DNA of 64,000 nt. Origin: Legionella sp. PATHC032 (GTDB taxonomy: Bacteria; Pseudomonadota; Gammaproteobacteria; Legionellales; Legionellaceae). The translations under genes and the position numbers were made by a program. Each line of letters starts with the position of its first letter. Positions within the stretch are counted from its first letter, which is position 1. Of this stretch, positions 30,203 to 39,980 are shown piece by piece. A model generated the notes under the pieces. That model was not told where the DNA came from. It did no database searches and worked only from the letters and a program-made list of their open reading frames with translations. The stretch lies in the NCBI RefSeq assembly GCF_026191185.1, contig NZ_JAPHOV010000001.1, forward strand, positions 3,072,501 to 3,136,500, written 5' to 3'.

Positions 30203-31225
30203 TCAAAACCATGGCTTGACATGAGCAACCACCATAAGGGAGGTCACTATTAACCAAACTATAGTAACAGGGATAAGTACCTTCCAGCCTAAACGCATAA
30301 GCTGGTCATAACGATATCGGGGGAAAGTAGCCCTCACCCACAAATACACAAAAAGGAAGAAACTAATTTTTAGAAGTAACCAAACAAATCCTGGTACTAC
30401 AAAAAAGATTTGATCAAGGAACGTAATGCCTTCAAAAGGTGATAGCCATCCGCCCATGAATAGAATTGCCAAAACTGTTGAAATCAGGATCATGCTGGCG
30501 TATTCAGAGAGAAAGAATAGCGCAAACCCTATGCCAGAATATTCAACATGAAAACCAGCAACAATTTCTGATTCACCTTCTGCCAAGTCAAAAGGAGCTC
30601 TGTTAGTTTCTGCAATGCCAGCGATCCAGAAAACCAAGAACAGGGGGAGTAAGGGGATAAACCACCAATGCAGCATCCCACCTTTTTGAGAAGTAACAAT
30701 ATCAGTCAAGTTCATGCTTCCGGCGGCCAAGAGTACCCCGACAAGAGCAAATCCCATAGCGATTTCGTAGGAGACTGTTTGAGCTGTACTACGCAGCGCG
30801 CCAAACATGGCATATTTGGAATTCGATGCCCATCCTGCAATAAGAACACCGTAGACACCTAACGAACTCATGGCGAACAAGTATAAGACACCCGCGTTAA
30901 TATTTGCCAGGACAATACCTTCTTGAAAGGGAATTACTGCCCAACCGACTAAAGAAGGAACTAAAGCAAAAAGTGGAGCAATAACAAAAAGGTATTTATT
31001 TGAGCGAGTAGGAACTATGATTTCTTTAGTTATTAATTTCAGTAGATCAGCAAATGGCTGTAGTAAACCCTTTAAACCGACCCTGTTCGGTCCGATACGG
31101 ACTTGAATATAGCCAATGACTTTACGCTCCGCAAAAGTTAGATAGGCCACGGAAAGCAGTAAAGGGACAACTATCACAAGAATTTTAATGATAATCCAAA
31201 TTAATATGCCAATAGTATGAAGCAT
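30203..31225 (-). CDS. nuoH: NADH-quinone oxidoreductase subunit H
   Basis: The 340-residue protein (E. coli 325) has eight or nine membrane helices. [33 protein letters not shown] and [27 protein letters not shown] are the family signatures that line the quinone chamber. Acidic residues of the second loop are intact. It joins the peripheral and membrane arms. Confidence 0.97.
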   Translation of the reverse strand: MLHTIGILIWIIIKILVIVVPLLLSVAYLTFAERKVIGYIQVRIGPNRVGLKGLLQPFADLLKLITKEIIVPTRSNKYLFVIAPLFALVPSLVGWAVIPFQEGIVLANINAGVLYLFAMSSLGVYGVLIAGWASNSKYAMFGALRSTAQTVSYEIAMGFALVGVLLAAGSMNLTDIVTSQKGGMLHWWFIPLLPLFLVFWIAGIAETNRAPFDLAEGESEIVAGFHVEYSGIGFALFFLSEYASMILISTVLAILFMGGWLSPFEGITFLDQIFFVVPGFVWLLLKISFFLFVYLWVRATFPRYRYDQLMRLGWKVLIPVTIVWLIVTSLMVVAHVKPWF

Positions 31226-31237
31226 TTTTTTACCTTT

Positions 31238-33589
31238 CTAGCGCTTTATTGTTATTGCAGCAAACGAGTGACCCAGGTCAACTGTTTCTGGCATTGCATT
31301 TGCTACCCACACAACATCAACCGCAATGCGCTCATCACGTTTTAGCGGCAATGTTATCTCAATATCTCCTTGAGATACAGTAGCAATTTCTTCTAATTTC
31401 AATCTATCTGCTGTTGACGGATGAATTCTTATGCAGGCAGATTCGGATGCGGCACATAATTGTAACTCTTTTGCATTTCGAGTAATAGCATCTATTCGAT
31501 AAAGAGGCCATTCTCCAACTCTTACCAATGATTGATTAATGACAGGCAATGATTCAGGATAATAAGGTTCGTATTCATGCTCCATTGTCATCGATACTGC
31601 TTCTTTGACTTCAGCCAAGATGTCCTCTGTGGAAGTATAATCAAATTTTTTACAGTGCAGCAAATTACCCAAAACACGAAGTACCTTCCATGCTGGTCGG
31701 GATTCACCAAATGGTGGCATAGCCCCTTTCACTGTTTGCCAGGTATTATCGATGTTTATGTAGGTTCCTGATGTTTCAGTATAAGCAGCGACTGGTAAAA
31801 TGACGTCTGCATAATCATGCATGGATTCATTATCATAGGCTGATAACAGGACAACAAATTCTGCAGCCAGCATTGATTGTCTTGCCCCAGCTGGATTTGC
31901 AAAATCATACCCTGGTTCAACACCCATGAGTAAATAACCTTTTAATTTTGAATTTAATGCTTCTTGTACATTGAAGCCAGGCTCTGCAACTGATTTCCCA
32001 GCAACTGTTCTATGTGGCAGCATTCCTGCAATACATGCGCCCGCGCTGTTTGCTCCGGTCGTTAACCTGACTAATTTAGCTCCGCTCAGCCTTTGAATAA
32101 CTGCAACCAAAGTACGCAATAATGAGGCTTCTGGATGATTTTCAACTATTGCTCCTGTTATCAAACAGGCTTTTTCTTCTCTTAATGATTGTGCAATTTG
32201 TTTGGTTTGTTTATCTACTTCCAAACCTATTAACAATTTTTGAACTTCTTCTGGAAGCGATGCTAAATCGGTTGTAAGCGCTAAGGCTAATTTAGCTAAT
32301 TGCATAGGCATTTCCAGAGGAGAAATGATGGTTCGTCCAGACAAATCAAAATGATAATCAAAATCTATTGGATTGATGGCATAAATTTTTGCGCCATTGC
32401 GAAAAGCTTTTCTTACTCGTGTTCCTGCCAAGGGTACTTCTCTATGAATATTGCATCCAACTAATACAATTGAATGCTGATGATCTATCTCAGCGTAGGG
32501 TAAAGTACTTACTGGTGTAGTAGGTAAAAATGCCTGATCTCTAAAATCAATTTGTTGTAACCTGTGATCTAGATTTTGAACCCCTAGTTCTCTCATTAAT
32601 TTTTGTAGTAAATACATTTCTTCCAAGGTAGAAGAGCTGGACGCAAAAGCAGCCACTTGTTCTGGTCCATGCTGTTTGATAACTCGGCTTACTCCTTCCG
32701 CGGTAAACTTGAGCGCAGTTTCCCAATCAACTTCTTCCCATTGGCCATTTCTTTTGATTTGTGGCTTGCTCGCCCTTGAAGTTGCGTTTAACCCCAAATA
32801 ACTAAATCTGTCTCTGTCTGAAAGCCAGGTTTCGTTGATTGATTCATTTTCCCTGGGAACTACACGCATTAATTTATTATTTCTTGTGTGAATATGAACA
32901 TTGGAACCTAAGCAATCATGAGGCGCAACGCTGTCATGTTGTGTCAATTCCCATGCCCGGGCTTTAAACCGATAAGGCTTCGAAGTCAAAGCGCCAACGG
33001 GGCACAAGTCTATGATATTCCCTGAAACTTCCGATGTCATGCTGTGTTCTACATAAGTACCAATCTGCGTTTTTTCGCCACGACCAGTAGCTCCCAGCTC
33101 TCTTACCCCTGCAATTTCCTCGCCAAAGCGTACACAGCGGGTGCAATGGATACAACGCGTCATTTCTGTAGAAATTAAAGTGCCTAAATTCTCATCATCT
33201 ACTGCACGTTTGGTTTCTGTGTACTCGGATTTATCAGCTCCAAATCCCATAGAAATATCTTGAAGCTCACATTCTCCACCCTGATCACAAATAGGGCAAT
33301 CCAAAGGGTGATTTATCAAGAGGAATTCCATCACTACCTTTTGTGAGTGTATAGCCTGCTCTGATTTTGTAAATACTTTCATCCCATTCGTTATAGGTGT
33401 AGCGCAAGCAGGAACCGGTTTCCTCCCATTTTCCACTTCGACCAAACACATACGGCAATTAGCTGCCACAGATAATTTTTTGTGATAACAAAAACGTGGA
33501 ATATAGATACCAGCCTCATCTGCAACCTCTATAATCATTTTACCGTTTTCTGCTTCAAATGTTTTGCCGTCGATTTCAATAGTAGCCAT
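31238..33589 (-). CDS. nuoG: NADH-quinone oxidoreductase subunit G
   Basis: The 783-residue protein starts with a 2Fe-2S ferredoxin domain (FCYHKKLSVAANCRMCLVEVE). It continues with the His-Cys3 4Fe-4S motif (HPLDCPICDQGGECELQD) and a further 4Fe-4S motif (CIHCTRCVRFGEEI ... GNIIDLCPVGALTSKPYRFKAR). A degenerate molybdopterin-oxidoreductase-like domain occupies the remaining ~550 residues. It carries the electron wire from NuoF. The length is shorter than E. coli NuoG (908). Confidence 0.96.
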   Translation of the reverse strand: MATIEIDGKTFEAENGKMIIEVADEAGIYIPRFCYHKKLSVAANCRMCLVEVENGRKPVPACATPITNGMKVFTKSEQAIHSQKVVMEFLLINHPLDCPICDQGGECELQDISMGFGADKSEYTETKRAVDDENLGTLISTEMTRCIHCTRCVRFGEEIAGVRELGATGRGEKTQIGTYVEHSMTSEVSGNIIDLCPVGALTSKPYRFKARAWELTQHDSVAPHDCLGSNVHIHTRNNKLMRVVPRENESINETWLSDRDRFSYLGLNATSRASKPQIKRNGQWEEVDWETALKFTAEGVSRVIKQHGPEQVAAFASSSSTLEEMYLLQKLMRELGVQNLDHRLQQIDFRDQAFLPTTPVSTLPYAEIDHQHSIVLVGCNIHREVPLAGTRVRKAFRNGAKIYAINPIDFDYHFDLSGRTIISPLEMPMQLAKLALALTTDLASLPEEVQKLLIGLEVDKQTKQIAQSLREEKACLITGAIVENHPEASLLRTLVAVIQRLSGAKLVRLTTGANSAGACIAGMLPHRTVAGKSVAEPGFNVQEALNSKLKGYLLMGVEPGYDFANPAGARQSMLAAEFVVLLSAYDNESMHDYADVILPVAAYTETSGTYINIDNTWQTVKGAMPPFGESRPAWKVLRVLGNLLHCKKFDYTSTEDILAEVKEAVSMTMEHEYEPYYPESLPVINQSLVRVGEWPLYRIDAITRNAKELQLCAASESACIRIHPSTADRLKLEEIATVSQGDIEITLPLKRDERIAVDVVWVANAMPETVDLGHSFAAITIKR

Positions 33590-33605
33590 GGTCTAACCTT
33601 CTTAA

Positions 33606-34883
33606 TTATGCTGCGACGATCGAGCGTTTATGCTTTATGAAATATTCAAATTCATCATAAAAATGTTTAACAAAGCTTTGTACTGGCCAAGCTGCTGCCT
33701 CGCCTAACGCACAAATGGTCCTTCCCTCTATGTTATTCGCCACATTCACTAACTTCTCCACGTCTCCCGGCTCGCCATGACCGTTTATAATTCTGTGTAA
33801 TAACCTGACTAACCAGCCTGTACCTTCACGACAAGGCGTACATTGTCCACAAGATTCATCCATATAGAACTCAGAAATACGATACAAGGCGTCCACCATG
33901 CAAGTGGTTTCATCCATGATAATAACTGCACCTGAGCCCAGGCCTGAACCAGCTTTCTGTATGCTGTCATAATCCATATCCAGGCTCAGCATGACGTCAC
34001 CAGGAAGCACTGGCATAGAGGAACCACCAGGAATTACAGCTTTGATTTTTCGTCCTTTAATGACGCCACCAGCCAGATCAAGCAGTGTTTTGAATGGTGT
34101 GCCCAAGGGTATTTCATAATTACCAGGTTTGTTAACATGGCCGCTAACACTAAAGCACTTCGCACCGCCATTATTAGGCTTACCCAATTTTAAAAACCAT
34201 TCTCCGCCTTTTTCCATAATTACCGGAACAGATGCAAATGTCTCCGTGTTATTTATGGTTGTAGGTTTACCATATAATCCATAATTTGCAGGAAATGGTG
34301 GTTTAAAACGAGGCATTCCCTTTTTTCCTTCAATCGAGTTGAGCAATGCCGTTTCTTCACCGCAAATATAAGCGCCCGCTCCCAAATGATTATATAAATC
34401 AAAATCAACGCCTGAGCCTAATATATTCTTACCTAGTAATCCAGCATCGTATGCTTCTTTTAATGCAGCCTCAGTACGCTCAAAAGGCAGCCAGAATTCT
34501 CCTCTTATGTAGTTGTAACCAACAGTGGCACCCATAACATATCCAGCTATGGCCATCCCTTCAATTAATTGGTGAGGATTTAAAGTAAGAATCTCTCTAT
34601 CCTTGCAAGTACCCGGTTCACCTTCATCAGAATTACATACTACGTATTTTTGAACAGGGGAGTTTCTATTCATAAAACTCCATTTTAAGCCGGTTGGGAA
34701 TCCAGCACCGCCTCGTCCACGCAAAGCTGAGGTTTTCAACTCTTCAATTATAAATTGAGGTGATGTTTGCTCTTTTAAAATTTTTCGCCATGCGCTATAG
34801 CCACCAATACTTTCATAGGTTGATAGCGACCAGGGCTCTGGTAAATGAAATGTTCGGTAACAAACTTGATTTAGTTCAACCAT
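33606..34883 (-). CDS. nuoF: NADH-quinone oxidoreductase subunit F
   Basis: The protein has 425 residues from ATG 34883, with AAAGG 8 bases upstream; a GTG at 34892 adds three residues. [17 protein letters not shown] is the NADH-binding glycine-rich loop, [19 protein letters not shown] the FMN site, and [15 protein letters not shown] the N3 4Fe-4S motif. It oxidises NADH and passes electrons through FMN. nuoE lies 18 bp upstream. Confidence 0.97.
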   Translation of the reverse strand: MVELNQVCYRTFHLPEPWSLSTYESIGGYSAWRKILKEQTSPQFIIEELKTSALRGRGGAGFPTGLKWSFMNRNSPVQKYVVCNSDEGEPGTCKDREILTLNPHQLIEGMAIAGYVMGATVGYNYIRGEFWLPFERTEAALKEAYDAGLLGKNILGSGVDFDLYNHLGAGAYICGEETALLNSIEGKKGMPRFKPPFPANYGLYGKPTTINNTETFASVPVIMEKGGEWFLKLGKPNNGGAKCFSVSGHVNKPGNYEIPLGTPFKTLLDLAGGVIKGRKIKAVIPGGSSMPVLPGDVMLSLDMDYDSIQKAGSGLGSGAVIIMDETTCMVDALYRISEFYMDESCGQCTPCREGTGWLVRLLHRIINGHGEPGDVEKLVNVANNIEGRTICALGEAAAWPVQSFVKHFYDEFEYFIKHKRSIVAA

Positions 34884-34901
34884 GGCAAACACCTTTATTT
34901 T

Positions 34902-35405
34902 CTATTGGTACTGTTCCAATACTTTATCTATAGATTCAGCAGTCAAATTTTCGTGATAATCTTTATCAACTTGCATCATTGGCGCATTCACACAGGCACC
35001 TAAGCATTCAACTGATCTTAAAGTAAATCGACCATCTTCTGTTGTTCCACCTAGCTTAACACCCAATTTCTTTTCTAAATGTTCAACAACGCCAGCTGAA
35101 TCTCTCAGCATGCAAGAGATATTGGTACAAACATTAATTAAATGTCTTCCCACTGGCTTGTGTTCATACATTGTATAAAAGCTTGCTACTTCATAAACTG
35201 CGATAGGTGGCATATCAAGATATTCAGCTACTGCATTCATTAATTCCGTTGTTAAATGACCATGTTCTTCTTGCACTATTCGAAGAGCACTCATGACTGC
35301 GGATTGCTTTTGATCTTTAGGATATTTTGATATCCAATGATCAATATCACTCATACGCTTTGCCGGCATCAATTGATTTAATATTTTTGCTGAATTAGCA
35401 GACAT
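34902..35405 (-). CDS. nuoE: NADH-quinone oxidoreductase subunit E
   Basis: The 167-residue protein (E. coli 166) holds the 2Fe-2S N1a motif: CTNISC(M)L and, about 40 residues later, VECLGACVNAPMM. The helical N-terminal domain contains ALRIVQEEHGHLTTELMNAVAEYL. I chose ATG 35405 (MSANSAKILN), with AAAGG 7 bases upstream; a codon at 35441 would add 12 residues lacking similarity. Confidence 0.96.
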   Translation of the reverse strand: MSANSAKILNQLMPAKRMSDIDHWISKYPKDQKQSAVMSALRIVQEEHGHLTTELMNAVAEYLDMPPIAVYEVASFYTMYEHKPVGRHLINVCTNISCMLRDSAGVVEHLEKKLGVKLGGTTEDGRFTLRSVECLGACVNAPMMQVDKDYHENLTAESIDKVLEQYQ

Positions 35406-35465
35406 TTCGAAACCTTTATATCGTTTATTATCTCTTAACACACTTTAAGCAAACATGTCGTTAAA

Positions 35466-36719
35466 TTAACGGTCTATCTCTCCAAACACTATATCTTGGC
35501 TTGCTAATATAGCCACTCCATCAGCTAACATGTGACCTCTAACCATATCATCAAAGCTTGATAAATGGGCAAAGCCTGGAGCTCTTATTTTCAGACGGTA
35601 AGGCTTGTTAGCTCCATCTGAGACCATATAGATACCAAACTCGCCTTTAGGTGCTTCAACAGCGGAATAAACCTCACCACGTGGCAAACAAAAGCCTTCG
35701 GTAAATAATTTAAAGTGATGAATCAATGCCTCCATGTCATGTTTCATTACCACTCTGCGTGGGGGCGTTACTTTGTAATCATCGACTTTTACTGGACCAG
35801 GATGTTTTCGTAACCATTCAATACATTGCCTTATGATTCGATTGGATTGTCTCAACTCCTCGACTCTTACCAGGTACCGATCATAGCAATCCCCTGTCTT
35901 GCCAACAGGAATATCAAATTCAACCTTATCGTAAGCAGCATAGCTCTGTTTCTTGCGTAAATCCCAGGCAATACCGGAACCTCTTAGCATTGGTCCGGTA
36001 AATCCCCATTGAAGCGCGTTTTCTGGTGAAACGACACCAATATCTACAGTACGTTGCTTCCATATACGATTATCGGTTAACAATGTTTCGTATTCATCCA
36101 CACATCGGGGAAATCGCTCAGTAAAGTCCCAAAGAAAATCCAAAAGGCTACCCTGACGATTGTGATTCTTTTTTTCAGTCTCTCTTTCGCTATGCCATCT
36201 TGAGGGTTTGTATTGCGGCATAGTATCTGGCAGATCCCTTGCTACTCCCCCTGGCCTGTAGTAAGTAGCATGCATACGTGCTCCTGAAACTGCTTCATAG
36301 CAATCAAACAAATCTTCCCGCTCTCTGAAGCAATAAAGAAACACTGTCATTGCGCCAATATCCAATGCAGTAGCCCCTAACCACAAGAGATGGTTCAGAA
36401 TTCGAGTCACCTCATCAAACATAGTTCGTATGTACTTGGCTCGCAAAGGTGGTTCTATACCCAATAACTTCTCAATCGCCATGACATAAGCATGTTCGTT
36501 ACACATCATTGAGACGTAATCTAATCGGTCCATGTATCCAATGCTTTGAATGTAAGGCTTGGTTTCAGCTAGTTTTTCTGTTGCACGATGAAGCAATCCA
36601 ATATGTGGATCGGCACGAACAATGGTTTCACCCTCTAACTCAAGAACCAATCTTAAAACACCATGTGCAGCAGGATGTTGTGGGCCAAAATTCAAGGTAT
36701 AATTTTTAAGTTCAATCAT
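35466..36719 (-). CDS. nuoD: NADH-quinone oxidoreductase subunit D
   Basis: The 417-residue 49-kDa subunit begins [21 protein letters not shown], with the quinone-site His. [19 protein letters not shown] and [19 protein letters not shown] are further signatures related to NiFe hydrogenase large subunits. ATG 36719 is preceded by GAAGG. It overlaps the nuoC end by 8 bp. Unlike E. coli, nuoC and nuoD are separate genes here. Confidence 0.97.
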   Translation of the reverse strand: MIELKNYTLNFGPQHPAAHGVLRLVLELEGETIVRADPHIGLLHRATEKLAETKPYIQSIGYMDRLDYVSMMCNEHAYVMAIEKLLGIEPPLRAKYIRTMFDEVTRILNHLLWLGATALDIGAMTVFLYCFREREDLFDCYEAVSGARMHATYYRPGGVARDLPDTMPQYKPSRWHSERETEKKNHNRQGSLLDFLWDFTERFPRCVDEYETLLTDNRIWKQRTVDIGVVSPENALQWGFTGPMLRGSGIAWDLRKKQSYAAYDKVEFDIPVGKTGDCYDRYLVRVEELRQSNRIIRQCIEWLRKHPGPVKVDDYKVTPPRRVVMKHDMEALIHHFKLFTEGFCLPRGEVYSAVEAPKGEFGIYMVSDGANKPYRLKIRAPGFAHLSSFDDMVRGHMLADGVAILASQDIVFGEIDR

Positions 36720-37395
36720 TTTTGCTACCTTCATTACCTATGTAGCGGTTATCATTACGAATAACCTTTGGAACTACAATTCTTGGCACAATGTCTACAG
36801 GGGCATAGATTACCTTTTGCAGTTTTGCATCATATCTCATTTCCACCTCACCACTGAGTGGAAAATCCTTACGGAAAGGATGGCCTATAAAACCATAATC
36901 CGTCAGTAATCGCCTTAAATCAGGATGACCATCAAATAAAATTCCATATAAATCATAAGCTTCCCGTTCAAACCAGTTAGCAGACTTCCATAAATGATGT
37001 ACTGATGGAACAATTAAATGAGATTCTTCTATAAATAATTTGACTCGTAGACGATGATTCTTTTTGGTTGATAATAAATGATAGACCACGGCGAATCGTG
37101 GTTTATTTACAGCATAAGCTTTGGCTTCCTGACGCTCAACACCTCGTGAAAATCCATGCTCTGTCGCAGACTCTGTTTCCCAATCATAATCACCATAATG
37201 CAAATAATCTACACCACATAGATCAATCAACTGATCGAAAGAAAATTCCTCTCTGTCTCTCAACTCAATCATGACAGGCAGGATATTTTGCACCTCACAC
37301 TCAATGGTTACTTCACCATGTGCGGAGGTCAACTCGGTGATATGATTTGCTAAATCAGCTTGTAGCTTTTCAATCAAATACTCATTTTTTGTCAT
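36712..37395 (-). CDS. nuoC: NADH-quinone oxidoreductase subunit C
   Basis: The 227-residue 30-kDa subunit shows [34 protein letters not shown], the family signature (given here as W136 onward; core ERExYDLxGIxFxGHPxLxRIL). [12 protein letters not shown] segment follows. It is a scaffold subunit at the NuoB/NuoD interface. The frame stays separate from nuoD. Confidence 0.96.
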   Translation of the reverse strand: MTKNEYLIEKLQADLANHITELTSAHGEVTIECEVQNILPVMIELRDREEFSFDQLIDLCGVDYLHYGDYDWETESATEHGFSRGVERQEAKAYAVNKPRFAVVYHLLSTKKNHRLRVKLFIEESHLIVPSVHHLWKSANWFEREAYDLYGILFDGHPDLRRLLTDYGFIGHPFRKDFPLSGEVEMRYDAKLQKVIYAPVDIVPRIVVPKVIRNDNRYIGNEGSKND

Positions 37396-37417
37396 CTAAT
37401 CTGCACCCTTGATGAGC

Positions 37418-37894
37418 TTATGCCTCTAAAACAGGTTTCCGCCTGATTTTATTCTGTAGTTGAATAATACCGTATAACAATGCTTCTGCTGTTGGTGGAC
37501 AGCCAGGAACATAGACATCGACTGGCACAATGCGATCGCAACCACGAACCACTGAATAGGAATAATGATAATATCCCCCACCATTGGCACAAGACCCCAT
37601 AGAAATAACCCAGCGTGGTTCTGGCATCTGATCATAAACTTTTCTGAGAGCCGGAGCCATTTTGTTACATAAAGTCCCTGCTACAATCATGACATCTGAC
37701 TGGCGTGGACTGGGACGGAAAATAATACCAAACCTGTCCAAATCATAGCGAGCTGCCCCCACGTGCATCATTTCCACGGCACAGCAAGCTAAGCCAAATG
37801 TCATTGGCCACATGGAGCCACTGCGTGCCCAGCCAACCAACTTTTCGACCGTAGTCAACTCAAAACCTTTTTTTTCTAGTTCTGCAACCGCCAT
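37418..37894 (-). CDS. nuoB: NADH-quinone oxidoreductase subunit B (cluster N2)
   Basis: The 158-residue protein has the N2 cluster ligands in [23 protein letters not shown], with the tandem Cys pair, [14 protein letters not shown] and [18 protein letters not shown]. It passes electrons to quinone. The N-terminus ([11 protein letters not shown]) is well supported by GAGG upstream. A 247-bp gap separates it from nuoA, which is unusual for nuo operons. Confidence 0.97.
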   Translation of the reverse strand: MAVAELEKKGFELTTVEKLVGWARSGSMWPMTFGLACCAVEMMHVGAARYDLDRFGIIFRPSPRQSDVMIVAGTLCNKMAPALRKVYDQMPEPRWVISMGSCANGGGYYHYSYSVVRGCDRIVPVDVYVPGCPPTAEALLYGIIQLQNKIRRKPVLEA

Positions 37895-37962
37895 AGTTCG
37901 CCTCTAAGCAGTTAAATAATTAATAATCCAGTTTTTACATAACCATTATTACAATAGCTTAA

Positions 37963-37990
37963 AATATAATCTCAGCTATTATTTTGGCAA
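37963..37990 (-). promoter_or_regulatory. putative internal promoter for nuoB-N
   Basis: On the minus strand TTGCCA (37985-37990) and TATATT (37963-37968) are separated by 16 bases. They lie in the nuoA-nuoB gap, giving a leader of about 60 bases before nuoB. Match to sigma-70 consensus is good, but this is prediction only. Confidence 0.5.
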
Positions 37991-38141
37991 AAAACGACCA
38001 AGATTTACAAACCAACTTAAAATCCACTGTGTTCCTCAAAAAGCAAAAAGCTCTCTAATGATTTGCCAAACGTCCTTTGCTTCCCATAGTCATTGCTAAA
38101 ACGAAAGATTAAATCAAATATTTTAAAAGAATGAAAGAACC

Positions 38142-38498
38142 TTATTCCCACTCCAAGGCGCCTCTTTTCCATTCATAGATAAAACCTATAACCAACAATC
38201 CAAGAAATAACATCATAGCATAAAAGCCGAACCATCCTATTTTACGTAATGCCAAGGCCCAAGGGAAAAAGAATGCTGTTTCCAGATCAAAAATAATAAA
38301 TAAAATAGCCACCAGATAAAACCGTACATCAAATGGAATATGGGAGCTTTCAAAGGCGCCAAAACCACACTCATAAGGAGAGTTTTTGGCACTGTCTGGA
38401 TTATGCTTGGAAAGCAAAGAACCAGCCCCTATCATTACTGCGCCTAAAATCAAGGCAACAATTATAAAAACGAGAACGGGTAGATATTGAGATAGCAT
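38142..38498 (-). CDS. nuoA: NADH-quinone oxidoreductase subunit A
   Basis: The 118-residue protein has three membrane helices. [49 protein letters not shown] is the hallmark region (key residues: YECGF, RFYLVAxxFxxFDxE). ATG 38498 has AAGG 7 bases upstream. It starts only 24 bp after the tRNA-Leu 3' end, so it must be transcribed together with the tRNA. Confidence 0.97.
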   Translation of the reverse strand: MLSQYLPVLVFIIVALILGAVMIGAGSLLSKHNPDSAKNSPYECGFGAFESSHIPFDVRFYLVAILFIIFDLETAFFFPWALALRKIGWFGFYAMMLFLGLLVIGFIYEWKRGALEWE

Positions 38499-38522
38499 CA
38501 GTTCACCTTGCTCGATTTAAAA

Positions 38523-38607
38523 TGGTGCCGAAGGCCGGACTCGAACCGGCACGGCTTTCGCCACCGCCCCCTCAAGACGGCGTGTCTACCAATTTCACCA
38601 CTTCGGC
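38523..38607 (-). tRNA. tRNA-Leu (GAG)
   Basis: The 85-base gene starts GCCGAAGTGGTGAAATTGG and ends with an encoded CCA. The anticodon arm is CCGTC-TTGAGGG-GGCGG, giving GAG as anticodon. The long variable arm and the D-loop GGTAGACACG are typical of class II leucine tRNAs. E. coli leuU, also GAG, lies at the same place after secG. Confidence 0.96.
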
Positions 38608-38677
38608 TTATTTTTATTTTTGTTATCCTGAGTTCATCACAAAAGACAACAGCCCTAAAGACACTACACCTTTTTAG

Positions 38678-39001
38678 TTACTTCTTATTATTTTTTTCAA
38701 CTGGTACTGGGACTGAACTGACTGGAGCACCAGTTTGTTGAGGAATAGCTAACTGTCCTGCTTTTTGGTGCTGCGTAGAAACCATATAAGACAGCATCAA
38801 ACTGGTAATAAAAAATGTCATTGCCAGACCACCAGTTAACTTAAACAAGAAGCCACCAGTACCTTGACTTCCAAATAACGTGTTCGATGCGCCAGAACCA
38901 AAAGCAGCACCTATATCAGCGCCCTTACCGTGTTGGATAAGAACCAAGCCAATTAAAATTACAGCAATTAAGACATGAATCATTAATATCAATTGATACA
39001 T
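38678..39001 (-). CDS. secG: protein translocase subunit SecG
   Basis: The 107-residue protein has two membrane helices ([40 protein letters not shown]) around the conserved loop [24 protein letters not shown]. The tail is polar ([18 protein letters not shown]). It stimulates SecYEG-dependent export. The start overlaps the end of tpiA by 13 bp; tRNA-Leu follows 70 bp after the stop. Confidence 0.96.
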   Translation of the reverse strand: MYQLILMIHVLIAVILIGLVLIQHGKGADIGAAFGSGASNTLFGSQGTGGFLFKLTGGLAMTFFITSLMLSYMVSTQHQKAGQLAIPQQTGAPVSSVPVPVEKNNKK

Positions 39002-39738
39002 TTCACAATTTCCACAAATTGTTTTGCATTCAACGATGCTCCACCCACTAACCCTCCATCAATATCTGGCATGGAAAACAATGCTTTTGCATTATTTTCA
39101 TTAACACTACCACCATATATGAGCGTCAAGTGTTTAGCATCACTATCATTTATTTCTCTAACCAGTTCTCTAATAAACTGGTGTACTTTTTGTGCCTGTT
39201 CAGGTGTTGCAGTTTTTCCTGTTCCTATTGCCCATACAGGCTCATAAGCCACTACGCAATTACGAAAACAATCTTTCCCTTTTGTACCCACTGCAAGCAA
39301 CTGTTGAGCAATAACCTGCTCTGTTATCCCATTCTCTCTTTCAGAAAGAGTTTCACCAACACAAAGAACAGGTATCATACCATGATCTTTGACATGGTGG
39401 AATTTTTGCGCCACAAAATTTTCATCTTCGTGAAAAAATTGCCTGCGCTCAGAGTGTCCCACCAGAACATATCGGCAATCAAAATCTTTAAGCATGGGGG
39501 CTGACAGCTCACCGGTGAAAGCTCCATAATCTTTCGGATAGACATTTTGTGCGCCTACTATAATTTTCCCCTTGCTTAAGCACTCTTTCACCTTGGGTAT
39601 ATAAATGCTGGGTGGCATTACAACAACCTGTGCTGCGCAATCAAAGCTTATTAATTCATCAATTTGCGAAACCAGTTCAGTCACCTGTTGAATCTGGCCA
39701 TTCATTTTCCAGTTACCAGCAACTATCTTTTGTCTCAC
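38989..39738 (-). CDS. tpiA: triosephosphate isomerase
   Basis: I place the start at GTG 39738 (249 residues; E. coli 255), because family homology starts at [13 protein letters not shown] and GGAGGG lies just upstream; an ATG-type frame to 39810 would add 24 residues without similarity. The catalytic Lys is in GNWKMN, His in [12 protein letters not shown], and Glu in [29 protein letters not shown] and [10 protein letters not shown] bind phosphate. It interconverts DHAP and G3P in glycolysis/gluconeogenesis. Confidence 0.97.
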   Translation of the reverse strand: MRQKIVAGNWKMNGQIQQVTELVSQIDELISFDCAAQVVVMPPSIYIPKVKECLSKGKIIVGAQNVYPKDYGAFTGELSAPMLKDFDCRYVLVGHSERRQFFHEDENFVAQKFHHVKDHGMIPVLCVGETLSERENGITEQVIAQQLLAVGTKGKDCFRNCVVAYEPVWAIGTGKTATPEQAQKVHQFIRELVREINDSDAKHLTLIYGGSVNENNAKALFSMPDIDGGLVGGASLNAKQFVEIVKCIN

Positions 39739-39921
39739 ACTCCCTCCAACAATTCTAGTATAGGCGGACAAAATCCTTTCTATTATTTCCAGGCTATCAG
39801 TAAACAACAAATAATGAGCAGCAGTCGAATATACCGAAACTTCACTCAGATGTGTAGCTTTATCTATGTTTTTTTTCAGAATTATTTATTCATTTTTTTT
39901 GCAAAAATTACATTTTTCTAC

Positions 39922-39973
39922 TTGCTTAGTCGTTTGATTTCGATAGAATCCTACTATGATTTAACCAGGAGGG
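39922..39973 (+). promoter_or_regulatory. promoter and ribosome site of the LepA-like gene
   Basis: TTGCTT (39922-39927) and TAGAAT (39944-39949) are 16 bases apart. AGGAGGG (39967-39973) lies 7 bases before the ATG at 39981. The strong ribosome site argues for efficient translation. Confidence 0.65.
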
Positions 39974-39980
39974 TTTTATA

